From Cheiracanthium punctorium (lineage: Eukaryota; Arthropoda; Arachnida; Araneae; Cheiracanthiidae), in NCBI GenBank assembly GCA_038373885.1, contig JAWZYV010000772.1, forward strand, positions 186,001 to 250,000: DNA of 64,000 nt. The letters run 5' to 3'. This document shows positions 24,576-36,419 of this stretch, piece after piece. The position numbers were made by a program, and so were the translations under genes. Each line of letters opens with the position of its first letter. Position 1 is the first letter of the stretch. The notes under the pieces were generated by a model. It was not told where the DNA came from, did not search any database, and was given only the letters and a program-made list of their open reading frames with translations.

Positions 24576-24740
24576 TAAGTCCAAGGCCGTACCCAAGGGA
24601 TGCTCCAGGGAGTCCGGACACACCCCGAAATTTCGAATTTTGTTAACAAAATGAATGACGAAGCCTTATTGTTAAAATTCTGCCTTTTCTACTGATTGGA
24701 CCCTCACAGAAATTTTTTATGGGTAGCCCTCGTAAATGCC
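24576..24740. mobile_element. Possible decayed hAT-like fragment
   Basis: AAGGCCGTACCCAAGGGATG at 24582 and TATGGGTAGCCCTCG at 24718 look like remnants of opposed, diverged termini. The boundaries and target duplication are unclear. Confidence 0.25.
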
Positions 24741-27357
24741 TAACAATATGTCTTAGCCCTGATAGTGTTCACCTCATTACTTCCATGCGCCTTTTAAATT
24801 GTATAAACTTTCGATACACGTTATTAAAACTTATCTGAAATTGAAACACGATACTTTATAAAGGCTTGGTGATTTCTCGCGAACTATAAGAGATATCGCC
24901 ATGTTAGGTTTAGTTCTAGAAACTTATTTTTACGCCAAATTCGGCGATACTTTGTTACATCGTTAAATTAATAATTTCAATCTTCCACCATACTTTAGTA
25001 ATAAAAACGTCATGAAATCGTAAGCATACACAATATATTATACAATTTTAACACATTATATTATACAGGTATTTTGGAAAGAAAGATAAGTGTTTCTCAG
25101 TCAGTTATGATACAATAAAGAAAATTTTTAAATCTTCATTTATATCTTCTCTTTGCGATCCGAAGTAAAAAAAAGCATTAAACATTTTGCGAATCTACAT
25201 ATTTTAATTTGCTCATTAAACACTTGTAAATTGAGATTAATCCGCCATATCTTGTATTGTTTTCAAAGATGCAATATTATGCTGAGAGTTCTAAGTATTA
25301 TCTTTTGTAAAACATCATCATTTTAGGAATAAAACATACAGTTGTTTTATTTTCTATTTTGTTGTATATTTAACTTGACAAAACAAACGGTTTCGTAAAA
25401 GTAAAATAGCAAATTACAAAGAATCTAAGAAGTATTGAAAAAATATAATATTATACCACCTATATTTACTCGTTGAAAATTAGCTAGAGAGTAAATACTA
25501 GTGTGCATGTTACATAAACAAAAGTTTTATATAATACCCTAAAACTTTTAGCGCATTTAAGCCTTTAATTATTCTTCTTCGCAAAAAAAGTCTTATGATA
25601 TAGTAAAATAAAAAGAGCTAGATTTCGATAAAATTTCTGATTAGTTACTTATTATTAGCAAAATTATTACGACATTTTTTAAGAGCAATAAGACTGAAGA
25701 GTAATTATTTTGATAATCACTGCATATGCAAAGTATCTGCAAGGAATACAGCCGGTTCAATCATACACGGGAGTGTCATAACACCGCCTCCCATTTCTGC
25801 TTCAAATGAACCTGTAATGTTTTTAATTTTCTGGTGATTGACTGATTTAAATTTTTGATTTTCAGTTTCCCGCTCAATTTTTTATGCTCGATATAATTAA
25901 ACTGTGAATTTGAACTAACCTTCATTAAGGAAAGGATTTTTAATTGAGACGGAACAGTAAAAAAAAAAGCACGGAAGAAACAGAGCATAATATTTTCTGG
26001 AACAAAGAAGCGGCACATATTTTTAACGAGCTATCAACACTAACCTGAAACTTTCGCCGCCATTTAATGCAAAATCAAACCATGGAGCTAATGCGCCTTT
26101 TAATCCACCACCATCACCCCCTCCTCTTATTTTTTACTTTCTCTCACTCTCTTGCATGAAGACTCAGTCATTTTTTTCTTCCTCTTCCAATCCCACAGTT
26201 ATTATCAGAGATTGCGGGTGTCAAACCCAGCTAGCAGCGTCCTTTTAATGTCTTTTGTTTTCTGCTGGCTGGCTCCTTTTGTTTCACCACTGTCTTCCAA
26301 TTTCCTGAGTCTTCACAGTGAACGATGCTTATCAGTTGCCCAGAAGAAAATTAAAATTGCGCTGGCTGCTAGGATGAGGGAGACAATGATGTTAAAAAAA
26401 AAAAAAAGTAGAAGAAGAAGAAAATCATGCGTTTATGCTTCCAACGAACGATGAAAAAATATCATTAATTAATTATGATTCATTGATTTAACGAAGGAGA
26501 AGAACAGGTTTTAAGCGACAATCTTTAATTGAGTGAATTTAGTTTCAAAAGAGAATATCAGCTCATATTTTTTCCTACGCCTTCGTTACATCTAAGCAAA
26601 TTTTTCTTTTTCACTATCTCTTTCTTTCAGACTGCAGATTTTTTTTTCTCTCACAGCTCGCTTTATCTGCACTGTTTAGGAGGTCTTGATTAATTAATAC
26701 ATAGAGGGAGGGTGGTAGGGAAAAAACTGCTTTTCCGAATACAGTGCAGATGATTTTCAGTTCCCAACAGTGAAGACTTAACCTCAGCCGTAGAGCGACG
26801 GGGAAAAAATTGCTTTTTTTTCAGTATTTTGCTTCGTTCCCACCCTCCCACAGCACTCTCAGTTCGCTAATCTGTCTAAATGGCTGGAGAAAGCTTTTAT
26901 TAAGCATGTGTTCTAAGACTTAATCCCGCAGTTAAAACCGCGATGCGTTAAACAAGACCCCGAGCACGTGGTAAAATAATAGGCTCAAAAATTACACGTT
27001 GAAGATTCTACCAATTAGCTCTCGCTGCCTGTAATGGTAGGTAGTACTCACATTGTCTAAACTTAAAAAAAATAAATCTGTTTTTTAGGGGAATATAATC
27101 CCATTTTTCGTCGAGCAAACAACGGAGGGAAAAAACGCGTAAATATCCTTTTTAATCGCAGGTTAAACGCTTTTTAAGCAAGGTTTTTCTCGACATTAAT
27201 TCCAGTTTTTGAATATTATTTTTAAAAACTTGGTTGTACATGTAATTTTTCGTTGTTTCTGTGTTATGTGGAGATAAAATGATTTTACATTTCAGGTGGT
27301 AAATATCGTCATTTTACTTCTTTTGCGTCTGTGTTTCTTTATAGAAATAAAAGAGAG
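24741..27357. other. Intergenic DNA; complex island at about 26.0-27.2 kb
   Basis: No gene seen. 24.7-25.7 kb is AT-rich filler. About 26040-27250 is more complex (purine tracts, a run of A plus AGAAGAAG near 26390-26420, TTAATTAAT sites) and may be regulatory. No frame has a recognisable product. Confidence 0.4.
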
Positions 27358-29122
27358 TTCTTCATTTATTTTACCCTGATTGAAAAGGAAGTAAATATAT
27401 TCGCTTAATGCTCTGAAGTAGAGTATTTACAACAAAAGTTCGTGTAATGTTAAATTTTTATCTTTTCCTTAAAATAGAGAAGTATTTTTGTAAGTATACA
27501 TTAAACTGCGTGAATGTTTCAGTTGTATTTGAACATATTGTATTGGGTATTTTGGTAACTGTACTTGGAGCTTGTTTAAATACACTTTTAAATAAGCACC
27601 AAGATTCTGTTTTACATGATCTAAATATTTAAAATTTTAATTTTATACCCTTGAAAATTTTTGAAGAAAAAAATTCTGGTAGTTATTTATAAATTTTATT
27701 TGGCAAACAAAGTTTCTGCTTTATGCATTCATTTTTCTGTATTAGCAGTCTAAATTTAGTACACAAGGATTCTATAATGTTATCAATATTTAAATAAATA
27801 TGTAAAAATGTCTTACGTAAAAATAAATGAACATTATTTAACAGCAAAAGATAAAAAGTTATTTTTTATTCAATTTTATTTTACTGTTTTATGGAAAAAG
27901 TTGTCTAAAATCTCATTTTATTTTTCAAAATTTGCCCTTTGGATATTTTTTTTCGGCGCGGAAAGTAAAATTGAGGAAAAGGGGGAACTGACGACAGAAC
28001 AGTCAATTTCATCGATACACCTGCCTAACTCATTGAAGTTCGCATCCTATACACAATCGATATATATCAAAGTTAATTTTATAATTGCTTGAAAATTAAA
28101 TAGTTTTTACATTATGATAATATAGCATTGGTTGATAGTTCGAAATTCCTTTCATTTGCCGTTTCTTCTAAATCATTATTCACACGAATCATCAGAAATA
28201 ATGTTTCAACTGAAAGAATTTGTTGGTTTTCAATCTGCAATAACTTATACAATTATTGACCGATATGCATTTTCTTCGATCTGAGGATAGCCAGTCATTG
28301 CTCTGATTTAATCTACTAATAGTAAATAATTTTTCTATTGATGGAAAAACAAAATTTCAGAGGAATTCCTGAAATTCTAAACATTGCATGCAGAGTAATA
28401 ACGTAAATTAAATTGTAATAAAATATTTTCAACTTTTCGTGATTCAAAAAATGTATGTATAAAATGAAATTTATTTAAATATAAAAATTCTAAAGCGAGT
28501 TTATGTCCATAACAATTAAAAATTATGTTTGAAAAACATAATTACACATGAAAATATTTCTGTTTCATTTTTTTTAATGAAAAGGTGCATCGGTACATCT
28601 TCAGCAGCATGTAACTTTAGCCTCCAGAACTGTAAAATCAATTTCTAAAATACTTCTTTTCTACTTGCATGCATAAACACTAAAATCGTAAATTTTTGAA
28701 ATATACATTATAAGTTAAAAATATTCCACTGAATTGCTTACATTTTTTAATTATATTTTTAACTGGAATATTTTATTCATAAGTATTATTCCGCACAATA
28801 AAATTTCCCAAATGACTTGGAAATGCCTATGTTTATATTACGGCCTTTAACGGTAAGACGGCCAAAGTGTGAAAATCCCGGATTCGGGTCCTATCGCGCG
28901 GCTGTCGATCTAACGGTCTGGAGTTCTGGTAGGTTTTATCCAGATGTAACGGGAATACCCCTTATAAAGTCCTCCTACCAAGGCGCCCCTCCCCCCCCAT
29001 CCTTGGCAGATATTTATGTAAAGAAGGTTATTTGGTTGAGCTGATTTAAATTTAAAGACTGCGTTGTGATACATGATAATCCAGGTACGATATACACTTA
29101 GTTGCAATATAAAAAAGAGGAA
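27358..29122. repeat. Tandem duplication, unit 1 (1765 bp)
   Basis: The sequence repeats with offset 1765 in the next unit and is identical wherever I compared it, except for one C in a C-run. It contains AT-rich flank, one SINE, and the first 107-110 bp (plus-strand sense) of the LTR whose full copy begins at 30778. The start AAAAGAGAG and the end AAAAAAGAGG share purine microhomology. Short frames inside, including one of 94 codons, have no recognisable domain and repeat exactly in unit 2. Confidence 0.9.
28835..29011 (+). repeat. tRNA-derived SINE in duplication unit 1
   Basis: The box-B-like GATTCGGGTCC, the core GTCGATCTAACGGTCTGGAG and the 3' part CTACCAAGGCGCC through CCTTGGCAGAT match other SINEs here. 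The 5' tRNA-like head is degenerate. The 3' end is cut at GGCAGAT by LTR sequence starting ATTTATG at 29012. The C-run has eight Cs here against nine in unit 2. Confidence 0.75.
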
Positions 29123-30887
29123 TTCTTCATTTATTTTACCCTGATTGAAAAGGAAGTAAATATATTCGCTTAATGCTCTGAAGTAGAGTATTTACAACAA
29201 AAGTTCGTGTAATGTTAAATTTTTATCTTTTCCTTAAAATAGAGAAGTATTTTTGTAAGTATACATTAAACTGCGTGAATGTTTCAGTTGTATTTGAACA
29301 TATTGTATTGGGTATTTTGGTAACTGTACTTGGAGCTTGTTTAAATACACTTTTAAATAAGCACCAAGATTCTGTTTTACATGATCTAAATATTTAAAAT
29401 TTTAATTTTATACCCTTGAAAATTTTTGAAGAAAAAAATTCTGGTAGTTATTTATAAATTTTATTTGGCAAACAAAGTTTCTGCTTTATGCATTCATTTT
29501 TCTGTATTAGCAGTCTAAATTTAGTACACAAGGATTCTATAATGTTATCAATATTTAAATAAATATGTAAAAATGTCTTACGTAAAAATAAATGAACATT
29601 ATTTAACAGCAAAAGATAAAAAGTTATTTTTTATTCAATTTTATTTTACTGTTTTATGGAAAAAGTTGTCTAAAATCTCATTTTATTTTTCAAAATTTGC
29701 CCTTTGGATATTTTTTTTCGGCGCGGAAAGTAAAATTGAGGAAAAGGGGGAACTGACGACAGAACAGTCAATTTCATCGATACACCTGCCTAACTCATTG
29801 AAGTTCGCATCCTATACACAATCGATATATATCAAAGTTAATTTTATAATTGCTTGAAAATTAAATAGTTTTTACATTATGATAATATAGCATTGGTTGA
29901 TAGTTCGAAATTCCTTTCATTTGCCGTTTCTTCTAAATCATTATTCACACGAATCATCAGAAATAATGTTTCAACTGAAAGAATTTGTTGGTTTTCAATC
30001 TGCAATAACTTATACAATTATTGACCGATATGCATTTTCTTCGATCTGAGGATAGCCAGTCATTGCTCTGATTTAATCTACTAATAGTAAATAATTTTTC
30101 TATTGATGGAAAAACAAAATTTCAGAGGAATTCCTGAAATTCTAAACATTGCATGCAGAGTAATAACGTAAATTAAATTGTAATAAAATATTTTCAACTT
30201 TTCGTGATTCAAAAAATGTATGTATAAAATGAAATTTATTTAAATATAAAAATTCTAAAGCGAGTTTATGTCCATAACAATTAAAAATTATGTTTGAAAA
30301 ACATAATTACACATGAAAATATTTCTGTTTCATTTTTTTTAATGAAAAGGTGCATCGGTACATCTTCAGCAGCATGTAACTTTAGCCTCCAGAACTGTAA
30401 AATCAATTTCTAAAATACTTCTTTTCTACTTGCATGCATAAACACTAAAATCGTAAATTTTTGAAATATACATTATAAGTTAAAAATATTCCACTGAATT
30501 GCTTACATTTTTTAATTATATTTTTAACTGGAATATTTTATTCATAAGTATTATTCCGCACAATAAAATTTCCCAAATGACTTGGAAATGCCTATGTTTA
30601 TATTACGGCCTTTAACGGTAAGACGGCCAAAGTGTGAAAATCCCGGATTCGGGTCCTATCGCGCGGCTGTCGATCTAACGGTCTGGAGTTCTGGTAGGTT
30701 TTATCCAGATGTAACGGGAATACCCCTTATAAAGTCCTCCTACCAAGGCGCCCCTCCCCCCCCCATCCTTGGCAGATATTTATGTAAAGAAGGTTATTTG
30801 GTTGAGCTGATTTAAATTTAAAGACTGCGTTGTGATACATGATAATCCAGGTACGATATACACTTAGTTGCAATATAAAAAAGAGGC
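29123..30887. repeat. Tandem duplication, unit 2
   Basis: Second copy of the 1765-bp unit, including a second SINE. It runs without interruption into the rest of the LTR (30888-31444). The junction between units falls at 29117-29123 (GAGG AA TTCTTC), with no clear target-site duplication. Confidence 0.9.
30600..30777 (+). repeat. tRNA-derived SINE in duplication unit 2
   Basis: Same SINE as in unit 1, truncated at GGCAGAT where the LTR begins. The frame that opens here is SINE read-through. Confidence 0.75.
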
Positions 30888-31444
30888 TTTAAATACTTGA
30901 AACTATTTTATTAAACATATATGATTGAAACATTATTATAACGGCGGTGGTGGCTCAGCGAAAATAAAATGACGTCCTATATGGACAGTGAAATTAAGGT
31001 GGAATCATTTTTAAAAATTACGCCAGCACAGAATTACACATTGGCGAGAACAATAACTTGGCTGAGATTAATAGCGCCAATTCCAGAGCAACCCTAACAG
31101 TTAATCCAATAAAATTACAATGACGTAATCGCGAACAAATAATTTTAAAGTCGTCGCAGGGGAACAACTAAATAACTTACGCCAGCAGGATGCCAAGAAG
31201 AAACTCAAAGAGGCCGTTGATTTTGCAAACGGACGCAATATAATCTATTTTTAGCACACCGGTCTGAAGAGACGCAGAACAAAAAGAATAGTGCCTACAG
31301 GGAAAAGTAAATATACAGATTTAAAAGCCGAAATGACAGGAAAATGAAAACAGAAGTGATTTAGAATTCTTGAATTTTGGATAGATTGCATTAAAGAAAA
31401 CCAAATTAAATGATTTTTAAATTAGATATGTGATCTTCATCACA
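30778..31444 (-). repeat. LTR, left copy (3' LTR in element orientation)
   Basis: Matches the right LTR over 667 bp with two differences noticed: G31125 versus A35930 (a CpG-type change) and C31295 versus A36100. Its outer end abuts a truncated SINE. The first 110 bp (plus sense) is also present at 29012-29122 through the tandem duplication. Confidence 0.85.
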
Positions 31445-31460
31445 TATATACCCCCTCAAC
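31445..31460 (-). promoter_or_regulatory. Polypurine tract
   Basis: On the minus strand the interior ends GTTGAGGGGGTATATA immediately before the LTR start TGTGATGAAG. A G-rich tract at this place is the expected plus-strand primer site of LTR retroelements. Confidence 0.6.
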
Positions 31461-31718
31461 CAAGAAAAAAAATTTTGAAGAAAATTTTTTTTTATTAGTT
31501 ACAATTAATGTATTTAAAAAAATTTTAATTAAATGCTCTGTTTGGCTGGCATAAACAATTAAGAAAATCTTAAACATATTCAGACAAAATTATACAATTG
31601 CAAAATTACTGCTGACCACCACCTAATAAATGTTTAGAGAAGAAAAAAAAAATGTCATGACACAATAAAAATAACTGCTAGCAATACAAAGTAAATGTCG
31701 ACAAAATAAAAAGGGAGC

Positions 31719-31872
31719 ATTTAGCTCACAATACAAAGGGGCATTTTAGCTCATCCTTTTTTTTTTAAATAAGGGGCATTTCAGCACACCCTTTTTTTTA
31801 AATAAGGGGCATTTCAGCACACCCTTTTTTTTAAATAAGGGGCATTTCAGCACACCCTTTTCTCTTTAATTG
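31719..31872. repeat. Minisatellite of about 34 bp in the LTR element
   Basis: Four to five units of AAGGGGCATTTCAGCACACC followed by a T-run and AAAT. The first units are variant (GGGGCATTTTAGCTCATCC) and the last decays at CCCTTTTCTCTTTAATTG. Confidence 0.85.
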
Positions 31873-31969
31873 AGCATCTCAAGCTCATGTGCACATCAAA
31901 GATATACTGCTTAAACTTGCAGTGACTCAAAATTATAATTATAAACCAGCGCTGTTGAATAGTTTGCAT

Positions 31970-31992
31970 ATATATATATATATATATATATC
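31970..31992. repeat. (TA)n microsatellite
   Basis: An uninterrupted run of TA inside the LTR element. Confidence 0.9.
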
Positions 31993-31999
31993 AATAAGG

Positions 32000-34900
32000 C
32001 CTTCAAATGTCAGAATTATGCATCAAAAATACTTCACTCAATTGACAAAATAAAACAATACATTCAAATTATAATATGATACTAAAAAATTTTTGTTTGT
32101 TTGATGGTAATTTTTCACACAGTGCTGTACCATCAGAATTGTAATAATGTTGTAAATAGTACATGACATAACAGTATCCTGACATACATATCTGTATATC
32201 AAAAGAAAAATAAGCACATCCAATTGAAAAAATTATACTTGCACAAAATGACAATGAAAAAAAATCAAGGAAATTGAATATCAATCTGTACAATACCATT
32301 AACGAACATCAATCTAAGTACAATTAAAAAAGAATCTCAGTAAAAGGTTTAAGTGTTATTGGACACTCACATAGTTATTTATTTTAAATTTTCAAGTTAG
32401 AGATAATACTAAATGAATCATTTAACTTTATTATTAATTATTATTTTATGGTGTAATTATTTACTTTAGAAGTCATCATTTATTGTGTTAAGTTTTAAGA
32501 ACATTATTGAAGAAATGATATATTGACAGACACAGCATGAAATCCAAATACACAAGTGAAAACTGCTGGACCAGCCAGCCAGTACACAAAAGCAATTATA
32601 CCTCCAAGCTTGTGGGTACCACACAAACAAAGAAACAAGCATTCAACACATGCACACAGCAATATATCCGTGAATGTCAAATAAGCAAGTTATTAATTAT
32701 GTGGAGGTAATAGAAAAAAATTAAGTTATAAAAGAATGAAATTAGTTAACTTGCAAGTCTTGAAAATGTAGGTTTAAAGTTGGTAACAAGTACGTAAAAT
32801 ATTAGTTATAGCTTAAAAAGAAAATTGAAGGCAATTGTGGTCATACGGTAAAAATAACAAAATTAATGATTTTTTTTTGTTTGTTTGTTCAAGAAAGGAA
32901 TGTTGTTGTGTCACTTACTAACATACTAAGATTTTCAAAAGTGACAAAATTGGGAAAGAATAGCACACAAAAGTACAAATAAAAATACACTAAAATGCAA
33001 TTACTAAACTATACAATATACTGATACTCTGAAATTGTATACCATCAAATTTCACTTATTAAAGTCTTGAGTTAATCTGATCACTACATATATATTTTAT
33101 TATGAGCTTAACTAAACAAACAATATTTCACAAAATAATCACTAAGATAAGAATAAACATAATTCAAATAATAAATTAACTATAAGCACTCTGAAAATGT
33201 AAATCAATGTAATTTTTTTTTATATAACTCAGTGAGTACTTGATACCTTAAAGTTGTATTAATTTATAGTAAGGTACAGAAGAGATTTAAATATCTCATA
33301 GTATAGAAAAAACTTCAAAATAAAATGTTATGTTTGTGTATGTGAACACAAAAGAGTGACAAAACATATACAATGTGTTTAAAATATTTTTGAAATGCAC
33401 TACTGTACACCATAGTGAAAATGTGGGAGAAAAAATGTAACAAATATTCAAAAATTTTGTGTGTAGCAAAATGTGGAAGGACAAGCACAATGAACTCAAT
33501 GAGCAGAACATCAGTGTGAACATGTTTGTGAGTGTGAACATATAAGACATAAACACAAGTGTGATGAAAAAAAAAAAAATCAAGTATGTGAAAACGTTGA
33601 GAGTCAGTAAGTGTAAGCAATGTAAATAAAAACAACAACATGAAAAAAGAGTGTAATTGTGGACAAACACAGACTTCAAAGATCAGTGACTATTCAAGTA
33701 TGAATCTTATTTGAAGTACAACAAACAATGTATGATATAGTGTATTTGTGAAAAGAAAAAAAGGTAATCGAATGAATACCACTATACTCTTCCAAAGAAT
33801 GCATGTATTAAACAGAGGCATATCAATGGCAGGAAAGAAAACAATAAAACAGTGTATCTAAAAAATGTAAAAAATATGTGAACAGTACAACTTATGGTAA
33901 ACATGTAAAATTGTATTGAAAAGGCCAAAAATAGAGTGAAACAAAAACATAAAGTACTCTTTAAAAAGTATTTAAAACAAATAATGTGTAAAAAAATCAG
34001 TCAACATGAGGACTGTAAATAATAGCATGTTCAAAGAAAAAAATGTGTAAAAAATGTGAAAATAGAAACAGTATATTGTAAGGTAAGAAAAAAAACTGAA
34101 AGAATATGTATGTTGTGCCATGGACTTTAATATGCAAAATTGCAGTGTAAGAGTATGAAAAAAGTGTGTGCCTTGGAAAGGCCTTGCCATGGACTTAAGT
34201 AATGGAAGAGAGTGAAAAGATATGTAATTGAAGACTGTCATGATTATCAAAATAAAGAGTAAAGAAAAAATAACGATGTATGTGTACCTCATAGAGGCTG
34301 AAAAATGAACACAAAAATGTAAAATACCATGTGAGCAAAAGCGAAAACATAATTTAAAATCACAAGAATGAATATGTAAGCAAATAGAAAATTAAACACA
34401 CAAAAAGGTTTGTACACAAGAAATTATATATAACAAGTAAACATATAAAGCAATGAGTAATAATGGTATTTATCGTGAGTGAACGAAACCCAGTGCATAA
34501 AGAAGAAAAAAATTAAGAAGTGTATTAAAATAATTAAATATCTGTGAATTGCAATCCAACAATTGTATTAAACAGTAAAATATTAATGTCATATATACTA
34601 TATAAAAGGAGTAATTTAGATTTAAACTAAATTATAAACATGGTTAAAAAACAATAATAATTATTTTTATAACTCCTCAGAAGCAGTAAAATAATAAGGA
34701 AAAACGTACCCTATTAGATATTTTGTTTGACACGTATGTCTAAAAATACTATTTAGCATGTGCTATTTGCATACTAAAAATATGGATGCTAAGACAATAT
34801 GAACATGATACTTATTATTATAGTATTAGTAGAAGAACTGCACTTATAAATGACTTACCAAATTTCCCAAGAATAAAACTTCAGTTATTCAGTGAATAAA

Positions 34901-35070
34901 AATTTAGCAAAAAACTTTTCATTAGTCATACTTAAAATATAATGTCCATTAAATTACCAGTTCTAACGGCATTGCATAGTATGAGCTGTCGGTGTATCAG
35001 GTGCGCGCACATTTAAAAAAAAAAAAAAAACGTCGATCACAGGAGGAGAAAAAAAAAACAGTCTTCGCCA
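32000..35070. other. Purine-rich noncoding interior of LTR element
   Basis: The plus strand is markedly A+G-rich here, with frequent GTGAAAA, AATGTG and AAAAATGTG words, strongest at about 33300-34400. Minus-strand frames at 33296-33679 and 33972-34292 give Phe/Tyr/Leu/Cys-rich products from this skew and are not credible proteins. No retroviral-type domain is seen in any frame. Confidence 0.6.
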
Positions 35071-35073
35071 AAT

Positions 35074-35532
35074 TCAGTGAATGGCATACCTAGCGATGCA
35101 CGAAAAAAAAAACCACTGTAGACTGCAGACATCCGAAATCAAAGTCAAAAATTTGCGATAATCGGACGGCTTTTCGCACAGTTCAGCATTAGTTGTAAGT
35201 TTCACGCGTAAAGCAAGGCAGAAAAACAGAACATAATCCATACTCCGACACAATAGTCTCCAAATAGTCATAGGGTGGTCGTCGTACAAACAACTCGTCG
35301 GAGGGTGGTGCGTAGTAAGATCATCGATAAGCCATATATGAATTGTGGAGACGATCGGAAACTCATCATTAATGAATAGCCAGTCCATCAAGGAGCTCCA
35401 TGTTCCGTAAAAACGAAAGTTACAGCCGGTAGAAAATAACACTGTCAGGGCCGAAACGTTGACTGCGCTTTCAGCAGACCAGGGCTGGAATTGGAGAAGT
35501 GTCTTGATCGGGAAATTTGATTCCGCCATTTT
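35074..35532 (-). CDS. Leader ORF of LTR element, unrecognised product
   Basis: The minus-strand frame runs to 35074. The frame opens at an upstream ATG at the LTR edge (35583), but the ATG at about 35532 (context AAAATGGCG, a fair Kozak match) starts a protein of about 150 residues, beginning MAESNFPIKTLLQFQPW. The product is unusually rich in Trp, Leu and Cys and shows no zinc knuckle, protease or polymerase motif. It lies just downstream of the primer-binding-like site, where gag would start in a complete element. It may be a gag remnant, an unrelated captured exon, or chance. I do not assign a function. Confidence 0.25.
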   Translation of the reverse strand, partial: KMAESNFPIKTLLQFQPWSAESAVNVSALTVLFSTGCNFRFYGTWSSLMDWLFINDEFPIVSTIHIWLIDDLTTHHPPTSCLYDDHPMTIWRLLCRSMDYVLFFCLALRVKLTTNAELCEKPSDYRKFLTLISDVCSLQWFFFSCIARYAIH

Positions 35533-35563
35533 GCTAAGCCACCACCAGAATAAATGCAACTTA

Positions 35564-35582
35564 AGTGCCTGGTTAGGCACCA
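35564..35582 (-). promoter_or_regulatory. Primer-binding-like site
   Basis: On the minus strand TGGTGCCTAACCAGGCACT follows the LTR with no gap. Sites complementary to a tRNA 3' end start TGG. The sequence is also an inverted repeat (GGTGCCT/AGGCACC), which could form a small hairpin. The tRNA is not identified. Confidence 0.55.
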
Positions 35583-36249
35583 ATTTATGTAAAGAAGGTT
35601 ATTTGGTTGAGCTGATTTAAATTTAAAGACTGCGTTGTGATACATGATAATCCAGGTACGATATACACTTAGTTGCAATATAAAAAAGAGGCTTTAAATA
35701 CTTGAAACTATTTTATTAAACATATATGATTGAAACATTATTATAACGGCGGTGGTGGCTCAGCGAAAATAAAATGACGTCCTATATGGACAGTGAAATT
35801 AAGGTGGAATCATTTTTAAAAATTACGCCAGCACAGAATTACACATTGGCGAGAACAATAACTTGGCTGAGATTAATAGCGCCAATTCCAGAGCAACCCT
35901 AACAGTTAATCCAATAAAATTACAATGACATAATCGCGAACAAATAATTTTAAAGTCGTCGCAGGGGAACAACTAAATAACTTACGCCAGCAGGATGCCA
36001 AGAAGAAACTCAAAGAGGCCGTTGATTTTGCAAACGGACGCAATATAATCTATTTTTAGCACACCGGTCTGAAGAGACGCAGAACAAAAAGAATAGTGCA
36101 TACAGGGAAAAGTAAATATACAGATTTAAAAGCCGAAATGACAGGAAAATGAAAACAGAAGTGATTTAGAATTCTTGAATTTTGGATAGATTGCATTAAA
36201 GAAAACCAAATTAAATGATTTTTAAATTAGATATGTGATCTTCATCACA
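35583..36249 (-). repeat. LTR, right copy (5' LTR in element orientation)
   Basis: Partner of the left LTR. On the minus strand it starts TGTGATGAAGATCAC and ends ATAAAT before the primer-binding-like site. The outer flank (CTCCCTAGCG) shows no match to the SINE beyond the left LTR. Confidence 0.85.
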
Positions 36250-36419
36250 CTCCCTAGCGAAGCGTTGCCATACTCACACAAAACAAAACAAAATAGGCTT
36301 TAGCTCCTGAAATTAATATAACGTTTGAATGGCAACACTAATTATCATTGTGTTTATAAGGTCTGTGAATAAGTTTTACAGCGATTATACTACTCAGCTT
36401 GCACTCCAGGTAGAGAACA

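Larger units (their letters stand above)
30778..36249 (-). mobile_element. Non-autonomous LTR retroelement, 5472 bp (LARD-like)
   Basis: Two direct repeats of 667 bp (30778-31444 and 35583-36249, constant offset 4805, no indels seen) flank a 4138-bp interior. On the minus strand a TGGTGCC sequence that could serve as primer-binding site abuts the inner end of the right LTR, and a G-rich tract lies just before the left LTR, which starts TGTGATG. These fix the transcription direction as minus. I could find no capsid, protease, reverse transcriptase, RNase H or integrase frame, so by structure it resembles a large retrotransposon derivative mobilised in trans. The interior shows plus-strand purine bias, a minisatellite and one leader frame. 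The flanks do not form a target-site duplication. Confidence 0.75.

Noticed and set aside
26152..26454. 100-codon frame with a basic C-terminus
   Set aside because: The basic tail comes from an A-run plus AGAAGAAG repeat. No start context or domain supports a gene.
27808..28092. 94-codon frame repeated exactly at 29573-29857
   Set aside because: The repetition comes from the 1765-bp segmental duplication, not from protein conservation. The product is Phe/Lys/Ile-rich with no recognisable domain.
28817..29044. 75-codon frame with a high-complexity product
   Set aside because: It is read-through of a tRNA-derived SINE and changes frame with the C-run length between the two copies.
33296..33679. 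127-codon minus-strand frame in the LTR element
   Set aside because: It arises from strand skew in A/G-rich DNA. It has overlapping alternative frames, a Phe/Cys/Leu-rich product and no domain.
30778..36249. Plus-strand orientation of the LTR element
   Set aside because: On the plus strand no TGG-type primer site follows the left LTR and no purine tract precedes the right LTR. The minus strand has both, though the A-rich plus strand argues the other way.
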